NCBI RefSeq assembly: GCF_015767245.1
Contig: NZ_JADOTV010000001.1
Location: forward strand, 1-64,000
DNA: 64,000 nt
DNA from: Aureivirga sp. CE67
GTDB taxonomy: Bacteria; Bacteroidota; Bacteroidia; Flavobacteriales; Flavobacteriaceae
Direction of reading: 5' to 3'
Below, piece by piece: positions 43,889 to 52,147 of this stretch. Within the stretch, counting starts at the first letter, position 1. Each line of letters begins with the position of its first letter. The position numbers and the translations under genes were made by a program. The notes beneath the pieces were generated by a model, which saw nothing but the letters and a program-made list of their open reading frames with translations, had not been told where the DNA came from and ran no database searches.

Positions 43889-44908
43889 ATGTACAACACA
43901 AATCCAAAATCTATAAATAAGCTTGATCTTGAAAAATTTGAAAAAGGTACAATTAACCACGTTTGGTTACACATTATCAACAATGGTTTGGGAGAACCTG
44001 TCAGAATTCCAATTTGTGTTGCACGAGGAAAAAAAGATGGACCTGTTTTAGGTTTAACTTCCTCTCTTCATGGAAATGAATTGAATGGAATCCCAGTAAT
44101 TCAGAAAATGATGAAAAGCATCGATGTAGATGAATTAAGCGGAACTGTTGTCGGAGTTTTAGTTGCAAATGTACCTGGATATCTCCTTGAGCAAAGAAAA
44201 TTTAATGATGACGTTGATTTAAACAGAATTGCACCTGGAAAGCCAAATGGAACGCAATCTGATTTATACATCAATCGCTTTATCGAAAGAATTGCTTCTA
44301 AATTCAATTTTCATATTGATTTACATACAGCAAGTGTAGGTCGTGTAAACTCTTATTATATCCGAGCTGACATGTCTGACCCTATCACTTCAAAATTAGC
44401 GAGATTACAAAATCCAGATATTATTCTACACAATCCGCCAAATGATAAAACGCTTAGAGGAAACATTCAAGGAAGAGGAATTCCATCAATTACGCTAGAA
44501 TTAAAAGATCCAAATCTTTTTCAATACGATGTAATTGAAGATAGTTTAATCGGAATTCACAATGTTCTTTATTTCTTAAAAATGGTAGATGGCGAAGTTC
44601 TTTGTCCAGTTAAAAATACGATTCTTTGCGAAACTTCATCTTGGTATTATACAGATGAAGGAGGAATTTTATCCGTAAAACCTGAATTGAAACAAAAAGT
44701 CAAAAAAGGAGAACTGATTGCCGAAACACAAAATATTTTCGGAAAAGTAATCAAACAATATTTTGCTCCAGAAGACGGAATAATCATAGGTAAAAGTGTT
44801 AATCCAGTAAATCAATCAGGAAGTAGAATTGTTCATTTAGGACAAAAACTGAGCGAAATTCCATGTATCACAGAAGATGATACCACTTACATTCAAAACA
44901 TGAAATAA
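43889..44908 (+). CDS. succinylglutamate desuccinylase / aspartoacylase family enzyme
   Basis: About 339 residues from ATG 43889 (MYNTNPKSINKLD); an in-frame TTG at 43859 gives a longer but unlikely start. Zinc carboxypeptidase-like deacylase with ligands H and E in SSLHGNELNGIPV and H in HIDLHTASVGR. A later RGIPSITLEL block is present, and a C-terminal beta domain follows (about 240-339). Acts on N-acyl amino acids or similar; exact substrate unknown. Flanked by terminators. Confidence 0.9.
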   Translation: MYNTNPKSINKLDLEKFEKGTINHVWLHIINNGLGEPVRIPICVARGKKDGPVLGLTSSLHGNELNGIPVIQKMMKSIDVDELSGTVVGVLVANVPGYLLEQRKFNDDVDLNRIAPGKPNGTQSDLYINRFIERIASKFNFHIDLHTASVGRVNSYYIRADMSDPITSKLARLQNPDIILHNPPNDKTLRGNIQGRGIPSITLELKDPNLFQYDVIEDSLIGIHNVLYFLKMVDGEVLCPVKNTILCETSSWYYTDEGGILSVKPELKQKVKKGELIAETQNIFGKVIKQYFAPEDGIIIGKSVNPVNQSGSRIVHLGQKLSEIPCITEDDTTYIQNMK

Positions 44909-44931
44909 TTTTTCAATTAATCATACTTACT

Positions 44932-44970
44932 TAAAAAAAGCTTTGAACTTCTGTTCAGAGCTTTTTAATT
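44932..44970. terminator. terminator between convergent genes
   Basis: AAAAAGCTTTGAA and TTCAGAGCTTTTT form an imperfect hairpin around CTTCTG, between the aspartoacylase-like and lipoprotein genes. Confidence 0.8.
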
Positions 44971-45888
44971 TTTAACCCATTTTATTAATTCTTCCTGATT
45001 TACAATTGACCAACTATGCGGGTGTCTTTCTCCATTAATTCGGAATCCTTTATTTTTCGTCAATATTAATTCTACATCAGATTTTTTCTTCTTCAATATT
45101 TCAGCTAGTTTTTCTAAAGAAAAAGCATTCAAATTTTCATATTCATTTTTTCTATTTTCTCTCCACCACTCTACATCTGGCTCTGTGTAAAATCTTAGTT
45201 TGGTATTTTTTAATCTTTTTACATTTTTGATATTTTGAGTCTCCAAAGTAAAAATTGAATTCTTTTCATATTTACGGATTGAATCTTCTGGCCTCCCAAA
45301 TTCTTTGTTTAAAAATTGCAACAACCATTTACTTTCTGCTACCGATTCTTTTGAGAAATCATTTTGAATATTTACGGCCGAAGTTCTATAAAGCGCTAAT
45401 AAATCAACTGGAGAATCTACTACAAAAACACCTTTCGGATCGATATAAAATTGCTTTCGACTCATGATAAATTCTCCTAACTGCATCGCTACATTTCCTC
45501 CACTAGAAAAACCTCCAATAAAGATATCTTTATTGGATAAATGTTTTGTTTCTAAAAAATCTTGTAATTGTTTTGCTAATTGATATTTTTCTTCTTCCGT
45601 CAAAAATAACCGCTGATTAAAATTGAAATATAAAATCGCAACATTTTCATCCAAAGCTTTTTCTTTAATCGTAAACTCTTTTTGAATATTTAGAGCATTT
45701 CCACCAAAGCCATCAAAAAGAATCAAAACTTGCTCTATCTCATTTGGATACCAAAATTCAAAATCTTCAGTTACAATAGATTTTATTTCTTTTTTCGGTT
45801 CCAAAACAACATTTTTATTTTGTTTTTCATCCTTCTCATTACAAGATATAAGCAAAATTGTAAGTAATAGAATTAGTAGTTTTTTCAT
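44965..45888 (-). CDS. lipoprotein with alpha/beta-hydrolase fold
   Basis: A 307-residue protein with signal peptide and lipobox (LLTILLISC, Cys near 16). It contains the nucleophile elbow GGFSSGGNVAMQLGE (Ser in GFSSG), preceded by an FDGFGGNALN oxyanion-like strand, and ends with a His-containing ERHPHSW. So it is probably a serine esterase/hydrolase at the outer membrane or periplasm. Substrate unknown. The 45889-45964 spacer leads into the first direct repeat of the island. Confidence 0.75.
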   Translation of the reverse strand: MKKLLILLLTILLISCNEKDEKQNKNVVLEPKKEIKSIVTEDFEFWYPNEIEQVLILFDGFGGNALNIQKEFTIKEKALDENVAILYFNFNQRLFLTEEEKYQLAKQLQDFLETKHLSNKDIFIGGFSSGGNVAMQLGEFIMSRKQFYIDPKGVFVVDSPVDLLALYRTSAVNIQNDFSKESVAESKWLLQFLNKEFGRPEDSIRKYEKNSIFTLETQNIKNVKRLKNTKLRFYTEPDVEWWRENRKNEYENLNAFSLEKLAEILKKKKSDVELILTKNKGFRINGERHPHSWSIVNQEELIKWVKN

Positions 45889-45964
45889 ATTTTTTTATTT
45901 AACTAAAAAACGAAGATTATTTTACTTTATAACTCAACGAATTTTCTCTAAATTTTAATTATCT

Positions 45965-46090
45965 GGAGCTTCCCTTTTTCTTCGTTTCCAAAAACTCAGA
46001 AAAAGGTCGGGCTTTTCACTATATCTTTTTTGCTAAATCAACTGAATGAAGAAAAGCAAAAAAGGATGCCGTTGCAATCCCTAAGCCGAG
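45965..46090 (+). repeat. left direct repeat bounding the accessory island
   Basis: About 125 bases starting GGAGCT, running through TTTTTCTTCGTTT, AAAGGTCGGGCTTT and ending CAATCCCTAAGCCGA. The same sequence recurs in the same orientation at 49648-49772 with few differences. A relative is at 9771. The pair frames about 3.6 kb of small accessory genes. Confidence 0.85.
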
Positions 46091-46130
46091 AAAATTATTT
46101 TTTTCATATTCAACTTTTGTATAAAAATTT

Positions 46131-46193
46131 AAACATAAAAAACCAATATTCTTAATTAAAAATAATGTATTATTTTTTGAGTAACTGGTACAG
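46131..46193 (+). repeat. cassette-header repeat, partial copy
   Basis: Contains AAACATAAAAAAC, ATTCTTAATTAAAAATA and TTTTTTGAGTAACTGGTAC, matching parts of the repeats at 46817-46912 and 48762-48871. A 66-residue reading frame through this stretch is a by-product of the repeat. Confidence 0.6.
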
Positions 46194-46233
46194 GACTCTT
46201 GATAATTAATCACTTTCACCTTTCGTTATTCAT

Positions 46234-46698
46234 TCAAGAACGAGCAGAGGAATTATTTTCAAATTTAATTATAAGTGAATTTATAATATCTATCTCTCCA
46301 TCATTTAATAACCCATTTTCAATATAAAAACCTAAAGTATCGATTATATATTCATACTCTATTTCATTTCTTATCTTTTTTCTTTTTATAATTTTAACTA
46401 ATTTATTTTCTCTCTCAAAAGGCAGTTTATTTTTTAAAATCTCTTCCCAAAAAGAATTGATATGATCACCTGAAGATTCCTGAAAATAACTAAATAGCTC
46501 TTGAGATAAATACTTAATACTTGTAAGATTTTTAAATCGAGGTTCAACGTCAATAATCTCATTTTTTAATCCTTCATAGTAGTTAATAAAATGTTTTTTT
46601 TCTTCCTCACTTATAAAAGTTGTTTTTTTCAAAATAAATATTGCTATATCTATAACTTTCAACAACTTAACAGATTCTGTTTGATAATTTCGTCTCAT
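46234..46698 (-). CDS. small accessory protein, immunity-like
   Basis: A 154-residue acidic protein with no signal peptide and no recognised domain (RRNYQTESVKLLKVIDIAIF ... IKYLSQELFSYFQESSGDH ... NKLVKIIKRKKIRNEIEYEY). Its start lies 13 bases after a toxin-tail-like fragment at 46711-46818 on the same strand. That order, a toxin end followed by a small gene, is the pattern of polymorphic-toxin immunity cassettes. Immunity is inferred from context only. Confidence 0.55.
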   Translation of the reverse strand: MRRNYQTESVKLLKVIDIAIFILKKTTFISEEEKKHFINYYEGLKNEIIDVEPRFKNLTSIKYLSQELFSYFQESSGDHINSFWEEILKNKLPFERENKLVKIIKRKKIRNEIEYEYIIDTLGFYIENGLLNDGEIDIINSLIIKFENNSSARS

Positions 46699-46710
46699 AT
46701 CAAATTTAAA

Positions 46711-46818
46711 CTAACAAATAAAACTCTTAAATACTTTCTTTTCATACATAATATACTTCTTCGCGTCTAGATTTTTAGAAATAACCTCATTAATTGAATT
46801 TCTAGCCCCTACTATCGC
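46711..46818 (-). pseudogene. short open frame resembling a toxin C-terminal tail
   Basis: A 35-residue open frame (AIVGARNSINEVISKNL ... YIMYEKKVF ...) with a stop before it (TGA complement at 46819-46821) and a stop at 46711-46713. It lacks a start codon of its own and looks like the end of a broken gene. It directly precedes the immunity-like gene. The similarity to toxin tails is a judgement by eye. Confidence 0.35.
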
Positions 46819-46912
46819 TCAAATCCTTTCGAGTGACACACAACAATACACAAAACTTTTAAACATAAAAAACGGCATTCTTAATTTAAAAAACTGGGTT
46901 TGTTTTCTTAAA
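46817..46912 (+). repeat. cassette-header repeat, copy A
   Basis: Begins GCTCAAATCCTTTCGAGTGA, continues with CACACAACAATACACAAAAC and AAACATAAAAAACGGCATTC, ends with TGGGTTTGTTTT. Related to 48279-48328 and 48762-48871. It precedes (on the minus strand) each small gene unit of the island. Confidence 0.8.
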
Positions 46913-46953
46913 TAGCAAATATATCGCAAAATACAAATTGCGATAACGGTTAT

Positions 46954-47406
46954 TTATTCTAGCAAAAGTGGAGTTGAAAGATCAAAATTATTTTTTTCTA
47001 AAAATTTCAAAAACAATTGCTTTTCATCTTTAAAATAATAAGCACTACTTGTAAGAAAACCTAAATTTAAATCCCTATTAAAATATAGAGTATCTTTAGA
47101 GTTATCTATTCTATTTTCATATATAACAGCAAATGTCATATAATCTATTTCATCTATTCTTTCTTGACTTTCAAAATAATCTACTAAACTTAAAAATTCT
47201 TCAATTTGCACATTTTTTTTAAGAACTAACTCTTTTATTTCATCTCTCCACCCCTTTTCTCCTATATACCACCAAGGAAATTCAATTTCATAAGGATCTG
47301 GACTTGTAATTGGGTAAGACATATATTCCATATCCCTATAAATTACAACATTAGAAGAACATCTAATAAAAAAAATTATAAAAACAATATAACTGATCTT
47401 TCTCAT
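46954..47406 (-). CDS. small lipoprotein of the accessory island
   Basis: A 150-residue protein with a signal peptide and lipobox-like FIRCSS (Cys near 16). It contains EIEFPWWYIGEKGWRDEIKE, a tryptophan-rich segment, then acidic helices. Not recognised. Same orientation as the other small genes of the island. Perhaps a lipoprotein immunity factor or an orphan. Confidence 0.6.
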   Translation of the reverse strand: MRKISYIVFIIFFIRCSSNVVIYRDMEYMSYPITSPDPYEIEFPWWYIGEKGWRDEIKELVLKKNVQIEEFLSLVDYFESQERIDEIDYMTFAVIYENRIDNSKDTLYFNRDLNLGFLTSSAYYFKDEKQLFLKFLEKNNFDLSTPLLLE

Positions 47407-47489
47407 TTCTTTTTTATTGGTTAGTTGAATTTGATTTTTTTACTTGAACATCTAATAGGAAAAGAGAAATAATATTTTCATAGATTCCA

Positions 47490-48227
47490 TCAATAATCAA
47501 TCTTTTTTAAATCTTTTGAAAAATCTTGCATTTTTAATTTATCAATGATTTCATCATATATTGGCAAATAAATTTTCGATTCATAATCAAATTTTTTTGA
47601 TTTCTTTCTTTCTACTATTATTTCTCTATATTTTTTTATATAAAGTTCAAAATTAGATGAATCTACAATTTTAATAATAGCTAAATAAATAAAACCAAAA
47701 ATTAAACCTGCATGAAATTCCCCTTTATTTTCAAATTCTTTTTTAACTCCATATAAATAAATATTATTTAAACTATGAAACTTTAAAAGTAAAGGAACTA
47801 CACTATTTTCTATCCATGCCTTAAAAAATTCTATGTTTTTTTCTAACATCTCTTCATCTTGCATATCAAAATAAATAGGCTGATATTCCAAGCCATAATA
47901 TTCACAGCACTTTTTATTGCTTAATGAAATACTAAAAGTCGAATATTTTCTAAAATCTTTTATATTTGCCCCCTTATAAAACTCTTCAAACCATTTGTGT
48001 AAAAATTTATATTTCCATTCCAAAGAAGGTAATGCTTTAATAACAGCACAATCATTAATAATGTCAAATTATAAATCTAATATGATTTTAACATCCAATT
48101 GAGTATTTTTTTTTAGTACAAATCCCTTATATGATTTTGAAAATTTAAACTCCTTTAATTCAGTAGTTCTATTTAATAATATTTCATATAAATTATTCCT
48201 AAACTCACTTAACGAAGTAGCTTGCAT
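47490..48227 (-). pseudogene. gene interrupted by one in-frame stop (two ORFs 48069-48227 and 47490-48023)
   Basis: An ATG at 48227 starts a 52-residue frame (MQATSLSEFRNNLYEIL...) that stops at TAA 48069-48071. In exactly the same frame the sequence continues as FDIINDCAVIKALPSLEWKY and then the 177-residue ORF that runs to 47490. That ORF would otherwise need a TTG start (48023). The composition is continuous over the stop, so one gene of about 245 codons has been broken by a single nonsense codon, or the stop is read through. The long product is unrecognised: aromatic-rich, acidic, with SNKKCCEYYGLEYQPIYFD and a helical C-terminus. It looks like an immunity or accessory protein. Confidence 0.65.
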
Positions 48228-48278
48228 CTTTTCTATATATTATATATTTTATCACTTATATCTTAGTACTTTTCTAAT

Positions 48279-48328
48279 GCTCAAATCTTTTCGAGTGACA
48301 CACAACAATTACACAAAACTTTTAAAAT
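48279..48328 (+). repeat. cassette-header repeat, copy B (short)
   Basis: GCTCAAATCTTTTCGAGTGA then CACACAACAATTACACAAAAC, nearly identical to copy A at 46817 but without the second half. It lies upstream of the broken gene. The surrounding gap 48228-48414 shows nothing else recognised. Confidence 0.8.
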
Positions 48329-48414
48329 TTAATTTGGAAATATTTTTATTAAACAATTTTTATTCTTTTTCATTTTTTCCTTTAAATCTAATCGAAAATA
48401 AAAACTTATTCTTA

Positions 48415-48738
48415 TTAAGCATCGTTAATTGCATAATTTAATAATTTCACTGCAATATCATTATCTGAAATAACTGAATCAATGCCCTTTAACTCTTCAA
48501 TTACATCCAAAAAATAATAAAAATCGAAAAGATTATAATATTTCACATCATTAAAAAGAAATTCAATATTTCCTTTTGTTTTTTCTATTTCAAAAAACAT
48601 TAATTCATTTTCTAAATCAAAAGGTTTCTTCATATAAATCTCAACAACTCCTGATTCTACATCAAGAGATTCTTTATCACAAAAATTCTGATAATCCCCT
48701 TTCTTTCTAAAATAATTAACTAATTCAATAATTTTCAT
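48415..48738 (-). CDS. small accessory protein, immunity-like
   Basis: A 107-residue acidic protein (MKIIELVNYFRKKGDYQNF ... EIYMKKPFDLENELMFFEI ... YYNLFDFYYFLDVIEELKG). No signal peptide. Many short acidic proteins of this kind are immunity factors, but this one has no recognised family. It is preceded by a header repeat at 48762. Confidence 0.6.
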   Translation of the reverse strand: MKIIELVNYFRKKGDYQNFCDKESLDVESGVVEIYMKKPFDLENELMFFEIEKTKGNIEFLFNDVKYYNLFDFYYFLDVIEELKGIDSVISDNDIAVKLLNYAINDA

Positions 48739-48761
48739 ATTATTAAAATTTACTTCCTAAT

Positions 48762-48871
48762 ATCATTCGAATTCTTTTAAGCACCACACAACAAAACACA
48801 AAAATTGAAACATAAAAAAAACAGCATTTTTAATTAAAATATTAGGTTTGGTTTTTTGAGAATCTGGTACG
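48762..48871 (+). repeat. cassette-header repeat, copy C
   Basis: Starts ATCATTCGAATTCTTTTAAG, then CACACAACAAAACACAAAA, AAACATAAAAAAAACAGCAT and TTTTTTGAGAATCTGGTACG. The first half matches copies A and B, the second half matches A and the partial copy at 46131. The more divergent start suggests an older copy. Confidence 0.75.
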
Positions 48872-48902
48872 CCACAAGTTAAAAACTTACGGCAGCGCTT
48901 AG

Positions 48903-49496
48903 TTATCTAAAACTCTCAGGATCTGGGGCCAGCGAAGGGTACCAATTAGCTTTAAAATTCAAATAATCGTTACTTAACTTTCTCTTTACATATTTTCGAA
49001 CTATAGGATATTTACCAGGCCTTATCATATAAATAGTATCCGAATAAATTTCAAAATATCCATCTGCAATACCATATTTTTGCATTTGATTTATTTCTGT
49101 AAATAATTTAAAAACAACTTTATTATTTTTGATATGAAAAACACCTCTTCGACCATTTGTTTCAGGATCAAAATCTTTTTTATGTAAAAAATCATCTCTA
49201 TCTAAATAAAAACTATTAAAACAACCATTAGAATAAAATCTATAAACATTATATATAGAATTTTCAACATTATTATAATCTAATCTTGCTGGAACATTTG
49301 TTAAAATATTATATTCTTCATAAACTGCATTTGTATCTATTTTTGAAAATATTTTTTTATCTAATGGAGAACTATTAGTTTTAAATAGCTCATTATTTTT
49401 TGGTACTTTTGTCTTATTATTCTTTAATAAATAAAAATTAGTTTTACAAGAAATAAAAATAAACAACAATAGAATAATATAATATCTAGAAATCAT
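48903..49496 (-). CDS. small lipoprotein of the accessory island
   Basis: A 197-residue protein with hydrophobic start IILLLFIFISC (Cys near 17), so a lipoprotein. Mature part is rich in Asn, Lys and Tyr and contains TNVPARLDYNNVENSIYNVY and DPETNGRRGVFHIKNNKV. Unrecognised. Its downstream side is followed by a header repeat and its upstream side by the right-hand direct repeat. Confidence 0.6.
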   Translation of the reverse strand: MISRYYIILLLFIFISCKTNFYLLKNNKTKVPKNNELFKTNSSPLDKKIFSKIDTNAVYEEYNILTNVPARLDYNNVENSIYNVYRFYSNGCFNSFYLDRDDFLHKKDFDPETNGRRGVFHIKNNKVVFKLFTEINQMQKYGIADGYFEIYSDTIYMIRPGKYPIVRKYVKRKLSNDYLNFKANWYPSLAPDPESFR

Positions 49497-49647
49497 ACAA
49501 AGTAAAATTTAAATTCTTCATCTGAATAAATGGTTTCATTGGATAAATCACCAGCCAATCTAATACAATAATATTGTTTTTTAAACAACCTTTCCACCAC
49601 AAAACAAAAATTTCAAGAATAATTTTCATCAAAATATTACAAAGTTT

Positions 49648-49772
49648 GGAGCTCCCCTTTTTCTTCGTTTCAAAAAACTCAGCAAAAGGTCGGGCTTTCC
49701 GCTATATCTTTTTTGCTAAAGCAGCAATATGAAGAAAAGCAAAAAAGGATGTCGCTGCAATCCCTAAGCCGA
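49648..49772 (+). repeat. right direct repeat bounding the accessory island
   Basis: Same orientation and near-identical sequence to 45965-46090 (from GGAGCT to CCCTAAGCCGA). The gap 49497-49843 contains this repeat, then GTAGTACC...CTACAGCT of a small hairpin with the beginning of the next gene's terminator region. Nothing else recognised there. Confidence 0.85.
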
Positions 49773-49843
49773 AAAATTTAGGCATAAAAAAAGCTGTAGT
49801 ACCAAAAGGAATCACTACAGCTCACATATGAAAATTTAAGTTG

Positions 49844-51277
49844 CTATTTTATAATCAATTTCTCCATAAAGATTTTGTCAGAAATAACTTTTACCATATA
49901 CATTCCCGATCCTAAATCAGAAACATCTAACAAATTCTCTTTTGAAGTTTTTACTTTTCTACCTTGAATATTATAAATCTCTACTTCTTGTAGATTTTTC
50001 ACCAGAAAAGTAATTTTATTCTGAGCAGGATTTGGATAAATTTTATCTAAATGAATTTCTTCAATTTCTTCGATATCTAAATCATTACATTGTGTTTGTA
50101 AGTCTGATTCCGAATTACAATTTGCTAAATTACCACTCAAGAAAATTCCTCCCTGAATATTTCCTGCTAACAAAATATTACAAATCCCAGTACAGTTATC
50201 TAAAATATTATTATCCGAAATAGTCAACCCTCCGTTGATATTTTGCAGATCTTCCAAACCAGCTAAACTTGAAAGTGTCTGATTAAAAGAAATAGAAAAA
50301 GCTCCGTTGATATTATCCAAAGATTGAATTCCTTGCATATTGATCATTTTTTCATTTAAAGCAATCAACAAATCTCCTGTAATTGTCGTTAAAGAATTAA
50401 AACCAACTAAGTTTGTGATTTCCGTATTAAAAGCGATAATTACAGAACCACTAACAGTTTCTAAATTCTCAAAACCTGTAAAAGAAGTTACTCCCATATT
50501 TCCTTGAAGGTATAAATCCCCTCCAACTGTCGTAACATTCTCCATCCCTTCAAAGTTTAAAAGAGAATTATTACTAACAATATTTAAATCTGTTCCTGTA
50601 AAATTGATTTTAGCAGTGTCTCCATCTCCAGTTAAAGAACTTAGCATTGCATTCGATTGAATTGTCAACTCTCCTTCTACTTCAACCTCGTTAACCAAAC
50701 CTGAAAAATTCGCTAAAAGAATATTACTATTTATAGATAAATCAGTTACCGTAATACTTTTTAAAATTCCTTCTAAAGTCAATAATTGTGGATTTTCAGA
50801 AATCTCGAATTCTCCCACAACACCTTCCAAAAGATCTAATCCTCCAAGATTTGCAAGAATCCCATTTTGTCTAATAAAAAATCCTTGACCTACGCCTTCC
50901 AATCCTTGAAGCCCTGCTAAATCTGGTAACATATCATTGTTTTGAATCACAAAATCGCCATCAACATTGGTTAGCGCAGTAATTCCTAAATCACCTCCAT
51001 TTGGACCAAGAGTTTGCAATTGCGGATTATTAATAATCCAAAGTGAACCTTGAATATTGGTAAGATTTGAAAGTCCGTCAAGATTTTGAATAGTAGAACC
51101 ATCATTATCAATATTTCCTACATAAATCGATTTTGGAAAATCTGTACAATCTGGATAAGTGGTTTTAAAAGCGTCCAATTCTGCTTGTGTAGAAAAAGTC
51201 AGTATCTCATCTGGACAATCTTGGGAAAATAAAAAAGTAGGGATTAGTAAAACTAAAAATAGTAGTATTTTTCTCAT
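49844..51277 (-). CDS. secreted leucine-rich-repeat-like protein with T9SS sorting tail
   Basis: From ATG 51277 (MRKILLFLVLLIPTFLFSQ signal peptide); the in-frame ATG at 51295 adds six charged residues before it. Many receptor-L/LRR-like units follow (LQTLGPNGGDLGITALTNV, LVGFNSLTTITGDLLIAL, MQGIQSLDNINGAFSISF). The last ~70 residues are a type A sorting domain (DKIYPNPAQNKITFLVKN ... GSGMYMVKVISDK). So it is exported by the type IX system and probably anchored or secreted. Cell-surface binding role inferred. Confidence 0.92.
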   Translation of the reverse strand: MRKILLFLVLLIPTFLFSQDCPDEILTFSTQAELDAFKTTYPDCTDFPKSIYVGNIDNDGSTIQNLDGLSNLTNIQGSLWIINNPQLQTLGPNGGDLGITALTNVDGDFVIQNNDMLPDLAGLQGLEGVGQGFFIRQNGILANLGGLDLLEGVVGEFEISENPQLLTLEGILKSITVTDLSINSNILLANFSGLVNEVEVEGELTIQSNAMLSSLTGDGDTAKINFTGTDLNIVSNNSLLNFEGMENVTTVGGDLYLQGNMGVTSFTGFENLETVSGSVIIAFNTEITNLVGFNSLTTITGDLLIALNEKMINMQGIQSLDNINGAFSISFNQTLSSLAGLEDLQNINGGLTISDNNILDNCTGICNILLAGNIQGGIFLSGNLANCNSESDLQTQCNDLDIEEIEEIHLDKIYPNPAQNKITFLVKNLQEVEIYNIQGRKVKTSKENLLDVSDLGSGMYMVKVISDKIFMEKLIIK

Positions 51278-51409
51278 GTCATCTTCATTTATCATTCACT
51301 ATCTAATTTACTAAAATTTAAAACTCTATTCTACAAATAATTAAAATATTTCTGAGAAAAAAACGTTTAACATTACGTTTTACTTAAACACAAAAATCAA
51401 AATATTTAT

Positions 51410-51976
51410 ATGAAAAAAATAATTACACCATTTCTCTTTGTTTTTCTAATTTTTAGTAAAAATATTTCTGCACAAGAAGCCAAAATTAAAAGCCAAGAAG
51501 GATTTTCTCCTCAAATTGGAACAATGGTTTCTATGTTGGAAGATTTAAAAAAAAGAGTTGAATATCAAGTAAAAAATTTGAATCAAGAACAAACAGATTT
51601 TCTACTAGATGAAAAAGCTAATAGAATTGGAGCCATGATTCTTCATTTGGCTGCAACAGAAGTTTACTATCAAAATGCAACTTTTAATAATGGCGCTTTT
51701 AATGAGGATAAAAAATGGACTTTGGCTTTACAACTTGGAAAAAAGGCAAGAAAAAAACTAAAAGATAAACCAATCCAATATTACATGGATATTTGGAATG
51801 AAGTACGAGCAGAAACTTTAAGATTTTTAAAAACAAAAGACGACGCATGGTTTAATGCAAATATGGAAGGGAATCCAAATATAAATAATTATTGGGCATG
51901 GTTCCATGTGATGGAACACCAAGCAAATCATATGGGGCAAATTGCATTAATCAAAAAAAGAATGCCAAAAAAATAA
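51410..51976 (+). CDS. exported DinB-superfamily protein
   Basis: A 188-residue protein with signal peptide (FLFVFLIFSKNISAQ) and a DinB-like four-helix bundle: RIGAMILHLAATEVYYQNAT with the first metal-type His, and WFHVMEHQANHMGQIALIKK with the HxxxH-like pair at the end. Metal-dependent hydrolase or transferase folds of this kind often use these His residues. An export signal on a DinB protein is uncommon but seen in Bacteroidota. Followed by a mobile repeat. Confidence 0.85.
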   Translation: MKKIITPFLFVFLIFSKNISAQEAKIKSQEGFSPQIGTMVSMLEDLKKRVEYQVKNLNQEQTDFLLDEKANRIGAMILHLAATEVYYQNATFNNGAFNEDKKWTLALQLGKKARKKLKDKPIQYYMDIWNEVRAETLRFLKTKDDAWFNANMEGNPNINNYWAWFHVMEHQANHMGQIALIKKRMPKK

Positions 51977-51977
51977 A

Positions 51978-52098
51978 CATTATCACGTTTGATTTTGTAT
52001 AAAAACAAACAGATTGTCCATTTCCCCTCTTGAGAGGGGCTAGGGGTGTGTTTTTAGATAAAACAAAATTCCCTAATAAGATTTTAAACGTGATAATG
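51978..52098 (-). mobile_element. MITE-like element with perfect 13-bp terminal inverted repeats (copy 5)
   Basis: CATTATCACGTTT at 51978-51990 is the exact reverse complement of AAACGTGATAATG at 52086-52098. Between them is the palindromic core (52022-52052, inverted relative to other copies). It is 121 bp with no coding capacity. This copy defines the ends of the family best. Confidence 0.8.
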
Positions 52099-52112
52099 GC
52101 TAATAATTCATA

Positions 52113-52145
52113 AAAAAACCGAAGCTTTTGACTTCGGTTTTTGTT
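52113..52145 (-). terminator. intrinsic terminator after the M28 peptidase gene
   Basis: AAAACCGAAG pairs with CTTCGGTTTT around CTTTTGA; runs of A and T on either side. Confidence 0.9.
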
Positions 52146-52147
52146 TT

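Noticed and set aside
46019-46219. 66-residue minus-strand reading frame
   Set aside because: It runs through the end of a direct repeat and a header repeat, has no good leader and unnatural composition, so it is a by-product of repeated DNA.
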